Source: Micromonospora alfalfae
GTDB lineage: Bacteria > Actinomycetota > Actinomycetes > Mycobacteriales > Micromonosporaceae
Assembly (NCBI RefSeq): GCF_022230925.1
Contig: NZ_JAKKFH010000008.1
Coordinates: 310,001 to 374,000 of the forward strand
DNA: 64,000 nt
Direction: 5' to 3'
Part shown: in pieces, positions 51,981-60,736 of the stretch
How the letters are laid out: every line of letters begins with the position of its first letter
Position numbering within the stretch: the stretch's first letter is position 1
Notes under the pieces: generated by a model
The model's input: only the letters and a program-made list of their open reading frames with translations
What the model was told of the DNA's origin: nothing
Database searches by the model: none
Translations under genes and position numbers: made by a program

Positions 51981-53456
51981 TCAGACGGCGGTGCGGGACC
52001 ACTGCTGGTTGGCGCCGGTGTTGCACGAATACTGCTTGAGGACGACCCCGTCCGCGGTCGCGGATGCCGGTACGTCCACGCACTTGTTGCTGTGCCGTGC
52101 CCGGAGCTGGAAGTAGCTGCCGTTGGCGACCATCTGGAACTGCTGGTTGGTGCCGGTGCCGCAGGTGTACTGGACGAGCTCGGCGCCGTCGGCGGTCGAT
52201 GCGCTCACCACGTCGAGGCACTTTCCGCTGTGCCGGCTGACGATGCGCCAGTAGCCGCTGCCGGCGTCCTGGAACTGCCACTGCTGCCACGCACCACCGC
52301 CGTACGTGTACTGGCCGACGCGTGCGCCGTTGTCGGTGTTCGGCTGCTGGACGTCCATGGCCTTGCCGCTGTGCCGCACATCGATCCGGTAGAACGAGCC
52401 CGTCGACGGTGGGGGCGTCGTCGGGCCGTCGCCGACGGTGTCGCCCCACGCGTACCGGATCCGGTCCGCGCCGGAGGTGTTGCGGACGGTCAGGTTGAGG
52501 TCGGTGCCGCTGCCGCTCAGCGCGAACATCGAGTACCAGTCGTAGCCGATGGTGCCGGTCTTTCCACCGAGGGCGGGCCAGTAGGTGCCACCCATCTGGT
52601 TGTCACGCATGACCTGGGCCATGGCGCGGATGTAACGCACGAAGTTGTCGGTGCTGCCCGCGTCGCCGTAGTTGCGGCCGTCGTTCATGGGAGCGCCGAA
52701 CTCGGTCGCGACCGCGCGGGAGGCGCAGTTGCCGAGGCGGGCCTGGATGTGGCTGCGGAAGGCGTCGTAGGTCATCGCGCCGTAGAAGAAGGCGTAGTAG
52801 TGGAAGGACAGCAGCGTCGAGTTGAAGCGGCTGTCGTTGCAGATGTCGCGCAGGTCCTGGCTGAAGCCGGTGCCGCCGATCAGCACCCGGCCGGGCACCG
52901 CCGAGTAGTGGTAGCTGAGCCAGTTCGCCGCGACGTTGCGCCACTCGGCCGAGCTGTAGCCGTGCGGCTCGTTCATCGGCTCGAAGTAGACGTTGGTGTT
53001 CGTGCCGTACGTGTTGGTCACCGTGGACCACATCGCGTTCCACGCGGCGAGGTTCGTGATCCTGCCGCCGGAGGCGGCGCCGTCCTCCCAGTACGCGAGG
53101 ATGACCTTGAAGCCGCGGGCGGTGGCCGCGTCGATGGCGCCTCGGTACGCCTCCCACCAGGCTGTCCCCACCGTGTGGGTGTTGATGGGCAGACGGATCG
53201 TGTTGACCCCCATGGTGGACGCCATGTCGTCGTAGAGGGCGTTGGCCTTGGCCCGCACTGTCGCGTTGCTGTCGGACATGCTCAGGCCCTGCACGACGAG
53301 CGGACTGGTCTTGAAGTTGTCACCCAACATGGCCCAGTTCATGCCTCGGAACTGGTTGGTGGCGGCGGTGGCCGGCGACGACGCGATGGCGACGACGCCA
53401 ACCATTGCCGTCAACGCGGCCACCAGGGCGGAGAGCACCCGTCGATGTAGTGCCAC
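51981..53456 (-). CDS. Secreted GH5-like glycosidase with ricin-B domain
   Basis: A 491-residue exported enzyme, last gene of a three-CAZyme operon. GTG start at 53456 after AAGGAG; signal peptide 1-32 (VGVVAIASSPATAA). Residues 35-345 form a (beta/alpha)8 GH5-type domain: MGVNTIRLPINTHT, acid/base Glu in YFEPMNEPHGYS, nucleophile Glu in AVATEFGAPMNDG, and GGTYWPALGGK. Residues 360-491 form a ricin-B/CBM13 trefoil with HSGKAMDVQQ, HSGKCLDVVS and HSNKCVDVPA repeats. The GH5 subfamily is not determined; its neighbours suggest an arabinan, arabinoxylan or galactofuran substrate. Confidence 0.83.
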   Translation of the reverse strand: MALHRRVLSALVAALTAMVGVVAIASSPATAATNQFRGMNWAMLGDNFKTSPLVVQGLSMSDSNATVRAKANALYDDMASTMGVNTIRLPINTHTVGTAWWEAYRGAIDAATARGFKVILAYWEDGAASGGRITNLAAWNAMWSTVTNTYGTNTNVYFEPMNEPHGYSSAEWRNVAANWLSYHYSAVPGRVLIGGTGFSQDLRDICNDSRFNSTLLSFHYYAFFYGAMTYDAFRSHIQARLGNCASRAVATEFGAPMNDGRNYGDAGSTDNFVRYIRAMAQVMRDNQMGGTYWPALGGKTGTIGYDWYSMFALSGSGTDLNLTVRNTSGADRIRYAWGDTVGDGPTTPPPSTGSFYRIDVRHSGKAMDVQQPNTDNGARVGQYTYGGGAWQQWQFQDAGSGYWRIVSRHSGKCLDVVSASTADGAELVQYTCGTGTNQQFQMVANGSYFQLRARHSNKCVDVPASATADGVVLKQYSCNTGANQQWSRTAV

Positions 53457-53485
53457 AGTCGGAACTCCTTGAAGAAGGACCAGGT

Positions 53486-54925
53486 TCAGCTGGTCACGCG
53501 GAAGGTGGCGTCGGCACGGCTCTGGGCGTCGGACACCGGGTCGAGCCGGAGCAGGTAGCTGTAGTGCCGGAGGTAGCGGTCCGGGTGGCTGTATGACTGG
53601 AACGACGTCCACGACGAGTTGGCGAGCCCGGCGACCTGCCGGAAGGTGGCGTCGGCGGCGAAGGTGGCGGTGCCGTCGTTGGCCTCCAGCCGGAAGTCGT
53701 ATCCGTAGTGGCGCAGGTAATGGCCCGGGTAGTTGACCGACTGGAGGGAGACGGTGCCGGAGCCGACCAGGCCGGGCACGAGCCGCCACTGGCCGTCCTG
53801 GGCAGGGCTGACGTTCGGGTCGATGCGGGCGTCGTAGTCGTAGTGCCGCACGTACCGGTCCTGGAAGTTGTACGACTGGATCCGGTTGACAGCTGTGGCG
53901 GGCCAGCGGGCGAGCACCCGGTTCTGTTCGGCTGCGGTCAGGTTGAGGATCGTTCCGTGTCGTTTCCTGGTGCCACCCATGGCGTACGAGCCGGACGCCG
54001 GCAGCCGGTAACTGCTTGCGCTGGACGGGTTGGCGGTCAGCACCGGCAGGTAACCACGCCCGCTGGCGTACTGGTCCAGGTAGAGCACCCACTCGTTGCG
54101 GGCGTTCATCTTCATCCACATCGGGCCTTCGACCTGCGCGCCGGTCAGCCCGATGCCGGAGAGGTTTCCGAGGCTGGTCCAGGTGCCGAGGATGGAGTTG
54201 CTGCCTTCGATGGCGATCTGGCCGTCCCGGGAGGCCCGGACGTAGCGGTACGCGCCGACTCCGGTCGGGACCTCGACGATCTGGGTGTCGATGATCTCCT
54301 GATTACCGGGTCGGTTGATGTAGACCTGCGGTGTGGTGATGCTGCGGAAGTTCGCCGTCCGCGCGGAGTAGATGCGGTGCTTGGTCGCACCGTTGAGCGG
54401 GACGTTCGTCGCCCAGTAGAGGACGTAGTCGCCGGTGTCCGGGTTCCAGATCGCCTCCGGAGCCCAGGCGTTGCGTCCGTCCGGGATCGCGCCCGCGACG
54501 TTCAGCAGCCACGGCGCCGACCAGTTGACCAGGTCGGTGGACTCCCATACGACGAGGTTGCGGCTGCCGTTGTTGATCGCGGCCGACCAGTCCTGACCGC
54601 AGCCGATGCACAGGTCGGTGGCGATGATCCAGTACCGGTCGCCGGCGGGCGAGCGGACCAGGGCGGGGTCGCGGACGCCGCGGGTGCCGACGGTGGACCG
54701 CAGCACGAGGCCGCCGTTGTTGAGGTCGGTCCAGCGTAGGCCGTCGGTGCTGTGGGCGAGGTAGATCTGCTGGTCGGTCGACGACTCGCCGGTGAAGTGC
54801 GCCATCAGGTAGCCGACGGTCGGGTCGAGCGCGGCCGCCTCCTTCGGTGTGGCCGCTGACCAGGTGGTGAACAGCAGGCTCGCGGCCACCGCAACCGCGC
54901 AGAGCCGGGCGAGGACTCTCGACAT
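53486..54925 (-). CDS. Secreted GH43-like arabinosidase with C-terminal AbfB domain
   Basis: A 479-residue exported protein. Signal peptide 1-33 (VLARLCAVAVAASLLFTTW). Residues 36-330 form a five-bladed propeller of GH43 type: candidate catalytic Asp in RGVRDPALVRS, Asp in QEIIDTQIVEV and Glu in GAQVEGPMWMKM. Residues 340-479 form an AbfB/CBM42 trefoil (DRYVRHYDYDARIDPN; HYLRHYGYDFRLEAND; RYLRHYSYLLRLDPV). It probably releases arabinofuranose from hemicellulose side chains. Middle gene of the operon, 29 bases from the next. Confidence 0.83.
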   Translation of the reverse strand: MSRVLARLCAVAVAASLLFTTWSAATPKEAAALDPTVGYLMAHFTGESSTDQQIYLAHSTDGLRWTDLNNGGLVLRSTVGTRGVRDPALVRSPAGDRYWIIATDLCIGCGQDWSAAINNGSRNLVVWESTDLVNWSAPWLLNVAGAIPDGRNAWAPEAIWNPDTGDYVLYWATNVPLNGATKHRIYSARTANFRSITTPQVYINRPGNQEIIDTQIVEVPTGVGAYRYVRASRDGQIAIEGSNSILGTWTSLGNLSGIGLTGAQVEGPMWMKMNARNEWVLYLDQYASGRGYLPVLTANPSSASSYRLPASGSYAMGGTRKRHGTILNLTAAEQNRVLARWPATAVNRIQSYNFQDRYVRHYDYDARIDPNVSPAQDGQWRLVPGLVGSGTVSLQSVNYPGHYLRHYGYDFRLEANDGTATFAADATFRQVAGLANSSWTSFQSYSHPDRYLRHYSYLLRLDPVSDAQSRADATFRVTS

Positions 54926-54961
54926 GTGTCTCTCTCCTTCGCGCAGGGGCTTGGCAGTCAG

Positions 54962-56395
54962 CTAGAGCGTCGGTACAACGGGCCGGATGGTGCCGTCGGT
55001 GCTGAACTCCATCCGGTCGATGGTGGTCTCGCGGTTGGTGCCGTTGCCGGTTGGTACGGCGAAGCGGTGGTAGGCGATGTACCAGGTGTCGCTGCCGGGT
55101 GCGCGGACCACAGAGTGGTGACCGGTGCCCTTGACGCCGATGTCGAGGCGCTTCTGCAGCACCACGCCGCGCCTTGTCCACGGCCCGAGGGGTGAAGAGC
55201 CGGTGGCGTAGGCGACCCGGTAGTCCTCACTGCGCGTGTCGTTCTCCGACCACATGAAGTAGTAGAGACCGTTGCGCTTGAACACGAACGGTGCCTCGTT
55301 GTAGCCCGAGGGGGTGACGACCCGCGTCTGCGTCGCGTCGAAGGAGACCATGTCGGTGTTCAGCCGCACCGCCCGCGCGACGCCCTGCCCCCAGTACAGG
55401 TAGGACTGCCCGTCGTCGTCGGTGAACACCATGGGGTCGATCGTCTGCCCGCCGGAGAACTGGTCACTGCGGATCAGCGGCCGGCCCAGCGCGTCACGGA
55501 ACGGCCCGGTGGGGCTGTCGGCCACCGCCACGCCCAGCTGTTTGGCCGTGTTGCCGCTGGCCGCGCCGCCGCTGAAGTACAGGTAGTAGCGGCCGTTGGC
55601 GCTGGCCACCGCGGGTGCCCAGGCCGAGTTGTCCGCCCAGGAGACGTCCGGACCGTGGTCGAGGATCACGCCGTGGTCGGTCCAGTTGACCAGGTCGGTC
55701 GAGGAGAACGCCTTGTAGTAGGTGCCGGCCCAGCTCGCGTAGCCGTCGGTGGTCGGGTACAGGTAGTAGCGGCCGTTGAACACGGCAAGGTGCGGGTCGG
55801 CGAAGAGACCCGGGATCACCGGCCCCTTGCTGGTCCTGGGTGCCCAGGGCGCAACGAGGCGAAAGGAGCTGTCCGCCCGGAACGCGGCCGTGTCCTGGTA
55901 GGCGTCGAGCCAGAGCGCGAAGTCGCGGTGCCGGATCCGCCGGTTCGGATAGTTGTACGAGACGAGTGCCACCGATCCGCCGACCGAGCCCTCCACGGCA
56001 CAGAAGGTGGCGTCGGCCCGGAATGCCGCGTCGCCGGTGTTCGGATCGACCCGGAGCCGGTAGTCGCGGTGCCGCAGGAACATGCCTGTCCTGGTCTGCA
56101 ACGAGTAGCAGGTCGGCGACGCCAGACCGTTCACCACTGTGAAGGTGGCATCCAGCTTGGTCTGGTTGGCACTGCTGGAGGTGACCGGGTCGAGTTGACC
56201 GAGGTAGTCGATGTGCCGCACGTACCGTCCGGCCTGGTTGACCGCCTCCAGCGAGACGGCACCGGTCGGCAGCGTGGCGGCGTGGGCCGGTTTGTCGGCC
56301 ACCACCACGACAGCCGTGGCGGCGACGGCGGACAGCACGAGCAGGGCACGTAGACGCATTGTTGATGCCACAGTCCTACGCCGTGGAACCACCAT
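54962..56395 (-). CDS. Secreted GH43 glycosidase with N-terminal AbfB domain
   Basis: A 477-residue exported enzyme, first of the operon. The ATG at 56395 has GAGAGG upstream; ATG at 56359 is an alternative. The signal peptide follows (LLVLSAVAATAVVVVADKP). Residues 45-180 form the AbfB/CBM42 trefoil (RYVRHIDYLGQLDPV; MFLRHRDYRLRVDPN; RRIRHRDFALWLDAY). Residues 190-477 form GH43: Asp in GLFADPHLAVF, Asp in QTIDPMVFTDDDG, Glu in GYNEAPFVFKRNG. The binding module is at the opposite end from that of the two other GH43 proteins. The LacI-type palindrome lies 27 bases upstream. Confidence 0.88.
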   Translation of the reverse strand: MVVPRRRTVASTMRLRALLVLSAVAATAVVVVADKPAHAATLPTGAVSLEAVNQAGRYVRHIDYLGQLDPVTSSSANQTKLDATFTVVNGLASPTCYSLQTRTGMFLRHRDYRLRVDPNTGDAAFRADATFCAVEGSVGGSVALVSYNYPNRRIRHRDFALWLDAYQDTAAFRADSSFRLVAPWAPRTSKGPVIPGLFADPHLAVFNGRYYLYPTTDGYASWAGTYYKAFSSTDLVNWTDHGVILDHGPDVSWADNSAWAPAVASANGRYYLYFSGGAASGNTAKQLGVAVADSPTGPFRDALGRPLIRSDQFSGGQTIDPMVFTDDDGQSYLYWGQGVARAVRLNTDMVSFDATQTRVVTPSGYNEAPFVFKRNGLYYFMWSENDTRSEDYRVAYATGSSPLGPWTRRGVVLQKRLDIGVKGTGHHSVVRAPGSDTWYIAYHRFAVPTGNGTNRETTIDRMEFSTDGTIRPVVPTL

Positions 56396-56421
56396 CCCGG
56401 CCCCTCTCGCAAGATCATCTA

Positions 56422-56435
56422 TGTTAGCGTTAACA
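56422..56435. promoter_or_regulatory. LacI-type palindrome upstream of the three-CAZyme operon
   Basis: TGTTAGCGTTAACA, identical to the core before the GH30 xylanase at 18804, 27 bases from the start codon. A half-like TGTTAGCGATCGCA lies at 56569. Confidence 0.7.
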
Positions 56436-56811
56436 AGAACGGGCCGTATCCTGGCTCGGGCAACAGCGGTTCCAGCAATGAGCGACGCGCCCGCACGGGG
56501 ACACCCCTGGCGCTTCACGGGGACGGGCGCAATGTGTTCGGTTCGTTAACTTCGCGTTGCGGACAAGTGTTAGCGATCGCATAGACCAGTGTCAAGGGAT
56601 CAACAGTGGCCGCTCCCCCGGCGTCCGGCGAAGCCGGTTGTCACGCTCGGCCCACATCGGGTTTGCCTTGATCCCTCAGCACCTGACGCACCTACATGAG
56701 CCCGAGTCCGAGCAAGGTCGAGCCCTCGGCGACAGGCGAGGTCGCCAGCAGTGGGGGCAGCCCGAGCGCCGAGGCTCTGGCAGCCGGCGAGGGTCGCGGA
56801 CGTCAGCTCTG
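56436..56811. other. Gene-free promoter region
   Basis: AT-richer DNA with a half-site-like TGTTAGCGATCGCA at 56569 and no supportable gene. It would contain the promoter of the CAZyme operon on its left side. Confidence 0.5.
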
Positions 56812-57240
56812 CATGGAGAAGTCGCGACGACACCGTTGTGGTCGGATCTGGTGGCGCCGACGATGTCGTAGTCGGTCATCCACATCAGCTGGTGTGCGGG
56901 CAGCCGCTTCCAGAAGTAGACGTAGTCGATGTGCCGGTTGCCGTGCTTCCGGTGCCCTTTTCGCCGTAGAGGTTGTAGTTGGAGCGCAGATTCGGCAGCT
57001 CGTTGGCCTCGAACACCTGCCACGGGAACTTCGCGTATCCGTAGCTCCGGTCGGCGCTGAAGTCGACGTTGAGGTCTCCGCTCACTATGACCTGGCCCTC
57101 GTCCTGCTTGTCGACAGCCAGTTCCTTGAGACCCTGGAACTGCGCCTCGGCGCACCTGGTGCGCGGCAGGCCCTCCGGCCGGCCCGCGGTTTCGATGCCG
57201 GCCACCGCGTCGCACGAACCGCCGTCGGTGGCAGCCAACG
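56812..57240 (-). pseudogene. Endonuclease/exonuclease/phosphatase-family pseudogene
   Basis: One frame reads VIVSGDLNVDFSADRS and FPWQVFEANELPNLRSNYNL; after a frameshift near 56950 another continues NRHIDYVYFWKRLPAHQL and ATRSDHNGVVAT. GDLN, RHIDYV and SDHNGV are the core EEP active-site motifs. The N-terminal half of the gene is missing and the 3' end runs on without the normal stop. It is a truncated, frameshifted relic. Confidence 0.8.
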
Positions 57241-57334
57241 GACCCTATCGATTCCAGTGGACGCGATGCCGAACGGCCGGTTATCAGATATCGACAGGCC
57301 CGAGTCGGGGACAGGTGACTTCCCGGTGCTGGAG

Positions 57335-57940
57335 CTACGCGAAAGTGAGGCCGTCGGACCGGGCGCGTTTGAGCTCGGAGAAAGCCCGGCAGCCGGCGAG
57401 CAGGCGAGCGCCGTCGAAGACGCGGACGGCCTCCTCGCCACGAGGGATGGAGCTCAGCACGGGCCCGAAGAAGGCCACGTCGTCGACGACGACCGTCGGG
57501 GTGCCGAGGTCCTCGCCCACCAGTTGCTGCGCGCGGGCGGTGCTGGCCCGCATCTGTGGATCGAGGTCGCTGCGCGAGGCGGCGGCGGCCAGGTCGGCGG
57601 GGAGGCCGGCCTCGGCCAGGGCCAGCGGGACGACGGTGTCGAAGTCCTTGTCGCCGCCGTCGTGGATCCGGCGGCCGAGCGCCGGGTACAGCCGTGCGAG
57701 GGCGGCGGAGCCGTGTTGCGCCGCTGCCGCCACGCACACCCTGGCCGGGCCCCACGCCCGGTCGTTGAATTCGCGGTACCAGGGCTCCAGGTCACGATGC
57801 TCGTTGATCACCGCGAGGCTCATCACCTCGAACCGCAGAGTGAGCGGCCGCATCTTCGCGACTTCCATGAGCCAGCGGGAGGTGATCCAGGCGAACGGGC
57901 AGGACGGATCCACGTACGCCGTGACCAGCGGAGCTGACAT
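57335..57940 (-). CDS. DsbA-family protein, mycothiol-dependent nitroreductase Rv2466c-like
   Basis: A 201-residue thioredoxin-fold protein with a DsbA-like helical insert. The active site is VDPSCPFAWITSRWL (SCPF; Rv2466c of Mycobacterium tuberculosis has CPWAW). The cis-Pro loop is LGTPTVVVDD. Rv2466c is a mycothiol-dependent oxidoreductase that handles oxidative stress and reduces nitro compounds. The start at 57940 faces the divergent MarR gene, with two palindromes between. Confidence 0.85.
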   Translation of the reverse strand: MSAPLVTAYVDPSCPFAWITSRWLMEVAKMRPLTLRFEVMSLAVINEHRDLEPWYREFNDRAWGPARVCVAAAAQHGSAALARLYPALGRRIHDGGDKDFDTVVPLALAEAGLPADLAAAASRSDLDPQMRASTARAQQLVGEDLGTPTVVVDDVAFFGPVLSSIPRGEEAVRVFDGARLLAGCRAFSELKRARSDGLTFA

Positions 57941-57950
57941 TCGAGGGGAG

Positions 57951-57992
57951 TTGTCTTCCACGGAAGACAACTTATCTTCCGTGGAAGCTAAG
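57951..57992. promoter_or_regulatory. Two adjacent MarR-type operators
   Basis: Site 1 (57951-57970) has perfect TTGTCTTCC/GGAAGACAA arms. Site 2 (57971-57992) has CTTATCTTCC/GGAAGCTAAG arms with one mismatch. Together they fill the 60-base divergent gap. Confidence 0.8.
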
Positions 57993-58000
57993 ATGCAACA

Positions 58001-58528
58001 GTGGATGACGACCGGATCGCCGACATCGTTGGTCAGTGGGGTCGCGAGCGACCCGACCTTGACCCCACCCCGCTGCTGATCATCGGTCGCATCCAACAAC
58101 TGGCCGCTGTCCTCGATGTGGCCCTGCGGCCGCCGTTCGCCGCTGCGGACCTCAGCAACGGCGACTTCGACGTGCTCGCGGCGCTGCGCCGCGAGGGCGA
58201 GCCATACACGCTCACGGCGGGCCAGCTGAGCCAACGGATGCTCGTCACCACCGGGGCGGTCACCAAGCGGGTGGACCGGCTGATCGCCCGAGGCCTCGTG
58301 TCCCGCTCGGTCTCCACAGCCGACGCGCGCGGCAGAGTGGTCGGGCTGACTCCGGCGGGTGTGGGTCTGACCGACCGGCTCATCGAGGAGCATCTGGCCA
58401 ACGAGGCTGCCATCCTTCGTGGTCTCACCGACAGCGATCGCAGAGCCCTTGAACGGCTGCTGGCGGCGCTGAACCGGACCCTGACCTCCCGAGGTCTCGG
58501 CCCTGAGGGCGAGAGTCAGGTCGGGTGA
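58001..58528 (+). CDS. MarR-family regulator
   Basis: A 175-residue MarR/SlyA-type regulator with GTG start at 58001. Recognition helix and wing: LTAGQLSQRMLVTTGAVTKR followed by VDRLIARGLVSRSVSTADARG and RVVGLTPAG. There is no Cys residue, so it would not be an OhrR-type thiol sensor. The two palindromes in front suggest control of itself and of the divergent nitroreductase-like gene. Confidence 0.88.
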   Translation: MDDDRIADIVGQWGRERPDLDPTPLLIIGRIQQLAAVLDVALRPPFAAADLSNGDFDVLAALRREGEPYTLTAGQLSQRMLVTTGAVTKRVDRLIARGLVSRSVSTADARGRVVGLTPAGVGLTDRLIEEHLANEAAILRGLTDSDRRALERLLAALNRTLTSRGLGPEGESQVG

Positions 58529-58571
58529 GCGCCTCGGTCGTGATCGGCCAGCATTGGATTACCATTCCGCC

Positions 58572-59102
58572 ATGGACGACACCACCCGCGGGATACGTAT
58601 CAGACGCGGTGGCCCGGTCGACGCGCCTGCCGTTCTGACCATGCTGGACTCCGCTGTGGCCTGGATGAACGACCGCGGCAACACCGAGCAGTGGGGCACG
58701 ACGCCGTTCTCCGAAATACCCGCACGGGCCGAACAGGTCGATCGGTACCTGACCGAGAACCTCCCGTTCCTCGCGGAAGTGGACGGGACGCCGGCCGCGG
58801 CCCTGGTGCTGGGCTCCGGGCCCGACCCGCGCGTACCGATCGCGCCCGCGGAAGAACCCGAGCGGTACGTCCGCCTCCTGGTCTCCAACCGACGATTCGC
58901 CGGCCGGAAACTGGGGTCGGCCCTGTTGGCACACGCCGTGCAGGAAACCCGGCGAGCGGGCGTGCGGTTGCTACGGGTCGACTGCTGGGCGGGCGGCGGA
59001 GGCGAGTTGGTGGCGTACTACGAGCGGCACGGATTCAAGTCCACCGAGAGCTTCCTGGCCGGAACCTGGCCCGGGCAGGTGCTGGCCCAACGGGTCGGTT
59101 GA
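58572..59102 (+). CDS. GNAT-family acetyltransferase
   Basis: A 176-residue GNAT protein. The acetyl-CoA site is YVRLLVSNRRFAGRKLGSAL; the N-terminal strand-helix is IRIRRGGPVDAPAVLTML, and the C-terminal YYERHGFKSTESF is typical. ATG at 58572 is preferred to a TTG 18 bases upstream. Substrate unknown. Confidence 0.83.
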   Translation: MDDTTRGIRIRRGGPVDAPAVLTMLDSAVAWMNDRGNTEQWGTTPFSEIPARAEQVDRYLTENLPFLAEVDGTPAAALVLGSGPDPRVPIAPAEEPERYVRLLVSNRRFAGRKLGSALLAHAVQETRRAGVRLLRVDCWAGGGGELVAYYERHGFKSTESFLAGTWPGQVLAQRVG

Positions 59103-59113
59103 GCGGCGCCCTT

Positions 59114-59467
59114 TCACGCGGATGAAGTGGGCGCCGCTGCGGCGGTACGGGCAGAGGCGTGTTCGCGGAGCATGCTCAGCAGCCCGGGAAAGCGTTGCTC
59201 CACGTCGTCGTAGCGGAGGGTGACCAGCCGGCGGATGCCGTCGACCCGCGTGCGGATCAGGCCGGCATCGCGCAGCACCTTGATGTGGTGCGACACCGTC
59301 GACTTGCCGATGGTGACGCCGGCCTCCTTGAGGACGTCACTGCCGCACGTCCAGTCCCCGGCGGCGACGAGGGCACGCACGAGCGTGAGCCGTACCGGGT
59401 CGGCGAGCGCGCTGAGCACGACGTCGATCGTCACGGTCTCGATGGCGGGTTCGATCACCTCGGTCAC
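59114..59467 (-). CDS. ArsR-family regulator
   Basis: A 117-residue ArsR/SmtB-type regulator with GTG start at 59467. The helix-turn-helix is GVTIGKSTVSHHIKVLRDAG, followed by the wing TRVDGIRRLVTLRYDD. One Cys (DWTCGSDV) is present, but a paired CxC metal motif is missing, so it is probably a non-metal-sensing member. It is divergent from a quinone-reductase gene with a 30-base palindrome between. Confidence 0.88.
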   Translation of the reverse strand: MTEVIEPAIETVTIDVVLSALADPVRLTLVRALVAAGDWTCGSDVLKEAGVTIGKSTVSHHIKVLRDAGLIRTRVDGIRRLVTLRYDDVEQRFPGLLSMLREHASARTAAAAPTSSA

Positions 59468-59510
59468 GAGTTCAAGCCTAGCCAGAACTTGCGGAAAGTT
59501 CGACTCTGAT

Positions 59511-59540
59511 CGTACTGTTCGATCCAGCTCGAACGGTACG
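59511..59540. promoter_or_regulatory. 30-base palindrome, ArsR operator
   Basis: Arms CGTACTGTTCGA (59511-59522) and TCGAACGGTACG (59529-59540) match at 11 of 12 pairs around TCCAGC. It lies 43 bases from the ArsR start and 26 from the reductase start. Confidence 0.8.
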
Positions 59541-59565
59541 ACATGAATCGAACAGAGGATGCATC

Positions 59566-60585
59566 ATGAAGGCGATCATCTACCGCGACAACGGCGGCCC
59601 CGACGTTCTCCAGTTCGTCGAGCGTGACCGGCCCACGCCCGCACCCGGTGAGGTTCGCGTCCGGGTCGCCGTGTCCGGGGTCAACCCGACCGACTGGCAG
59701 GCCCGATCCGGCACCGCCCACCGCAAGCTGTTCCCCGAGATCACCCCGCACCTCGACGGCGCCGGCGTGATCGACGCCGTCGGTGCCGGGGTTGACCCCA
59801 GTCGGGTCGGTCAGCGGGTTTGGCTGTTCATGGCCGCCGCCGGGAGGCCCACCGGCACCGCCGCCGAGTACACCGTCGTACCCACCGACCAGGCCGTGCC
59901 GCTGCCGGACGAGACCAATTTCGACGTCGGCGCCTCGCTCGGTGTCCCCGCACTCACCGCACACCGCGCCCTCACCGTCGCCGAGGACGGGCCACGCCGC
60001 CTGCACCCCGGAGCGCTCGACGGCAAGGTGGTGCTCGCCGCCGGCGGGGCCGGCGCGGTCGGGCACGCGGTGATCCAACTCGCCCGCTGGGCCGGCGCCA
60101 CCGTGATCACCACGGTCAGCGGGCCGGAGAAGGCGAAGCTGGCCGCCCTGGCCGGAGCCCACCACACCATCACCTATCGCGAGGGCGACCCGGCCGCCGC
60201 CATCCGTGCCATCGCCCCGGACGGCGTCGACATCGTCGCCGAGGTGGCGTTGGGCGCGAACCTGGCTCTGGACCTGGCCGTGCTGCGCACCCGCGGCACC
60301 ATCGCGACGTACGCCAACGTGGGTGGCCATCCTGTCGCGCTGAACGTGGGGCAGAACATGGTGCTGAACACCCGCCTGCAGTTCCTGGTGCTCTACACCG
60401 CTGGCCCGCACGCTCGCGCCGCAGCCGTCGAGGACGTCGCCGCCGCGATTCGGGACGGCGCCCTGCCGGTTGGCGAGGAACACGGCCTGCCACTGCTCCG
60501 CTTCCCACTGCACCGGACCGCCGACGCTCATCGAGCGGTGGAGGCTGGCGCGGTCGGCAAGGTGCTGGTGGACGTCATGCCCTGA
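59566..60585 (+). CDS. NADPH:quinone reductase-type MDR oxidoreductase
   Basis: A 339-residue zinc-free medium-chain dehydrogenase. N-terminal GroES-like domain: MKAIIYRDNGGPDVLQFVER, VSGVNPTDWQAR. Rossmann loop: VVLAAGGAGAVGHAVIQLAR. The structural-zinc Cys cluster and catalytic Cys are absent, as in quinone oxidoreductases (QOR/zeta-crystallin). The divergent ArsR gene presumably represses it and releases on quinone or electrophile stress. Confidence 0.88.
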   Translation: MKAIIYRDNGGPDVLQFVERDRPTPAPGEVRVRVAVSGVNPTDWQARSGTAHRKLFPEITPHLDGAGVIDAVGAGVDPSRVGQRVWLFMAAAGRPTGTAAEYTVVPTDQAVPLPDETNFDVGASLGVPALTAHRALTVAEDGPRRLHPGALDGKVVLAAGGAGAVGHAVIQLARWAGATVITTVSGPEKAKLAALAGAHHTITYREGDPAAAIRAIAPDGVDIVAEVALGANLALDLAVLRTRGTIATYANVGGHPVALNVGQNMVLNTRLQFLVLYTAGPHARAAAVEDVAAAIRDGALPVGEEHGLPLLRFPLHRTADAHRAVEAGAVGKVLVDVMP

Positions 60586-60736
60586 AGTTCACCCGCAAGC
60601 AGGAGGAGAGGTAGTCACACGTCGTCGTGCACCGTCACCGGCGATGAATACCAGTCCGCCCCGAGCGGCATGTGTCGGGTCGGGCGGACCAATAATCGGA
60701 CGTCTCGCCGGGTTGCGTCCACTAGCGTCCCGCCTC

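Noticed and set aside
56569..56582. TGTTAGCGATCGCA as a further LacI-type site
   Set aside because: Only the left half matches the shared motif; the right arm is not complementary.
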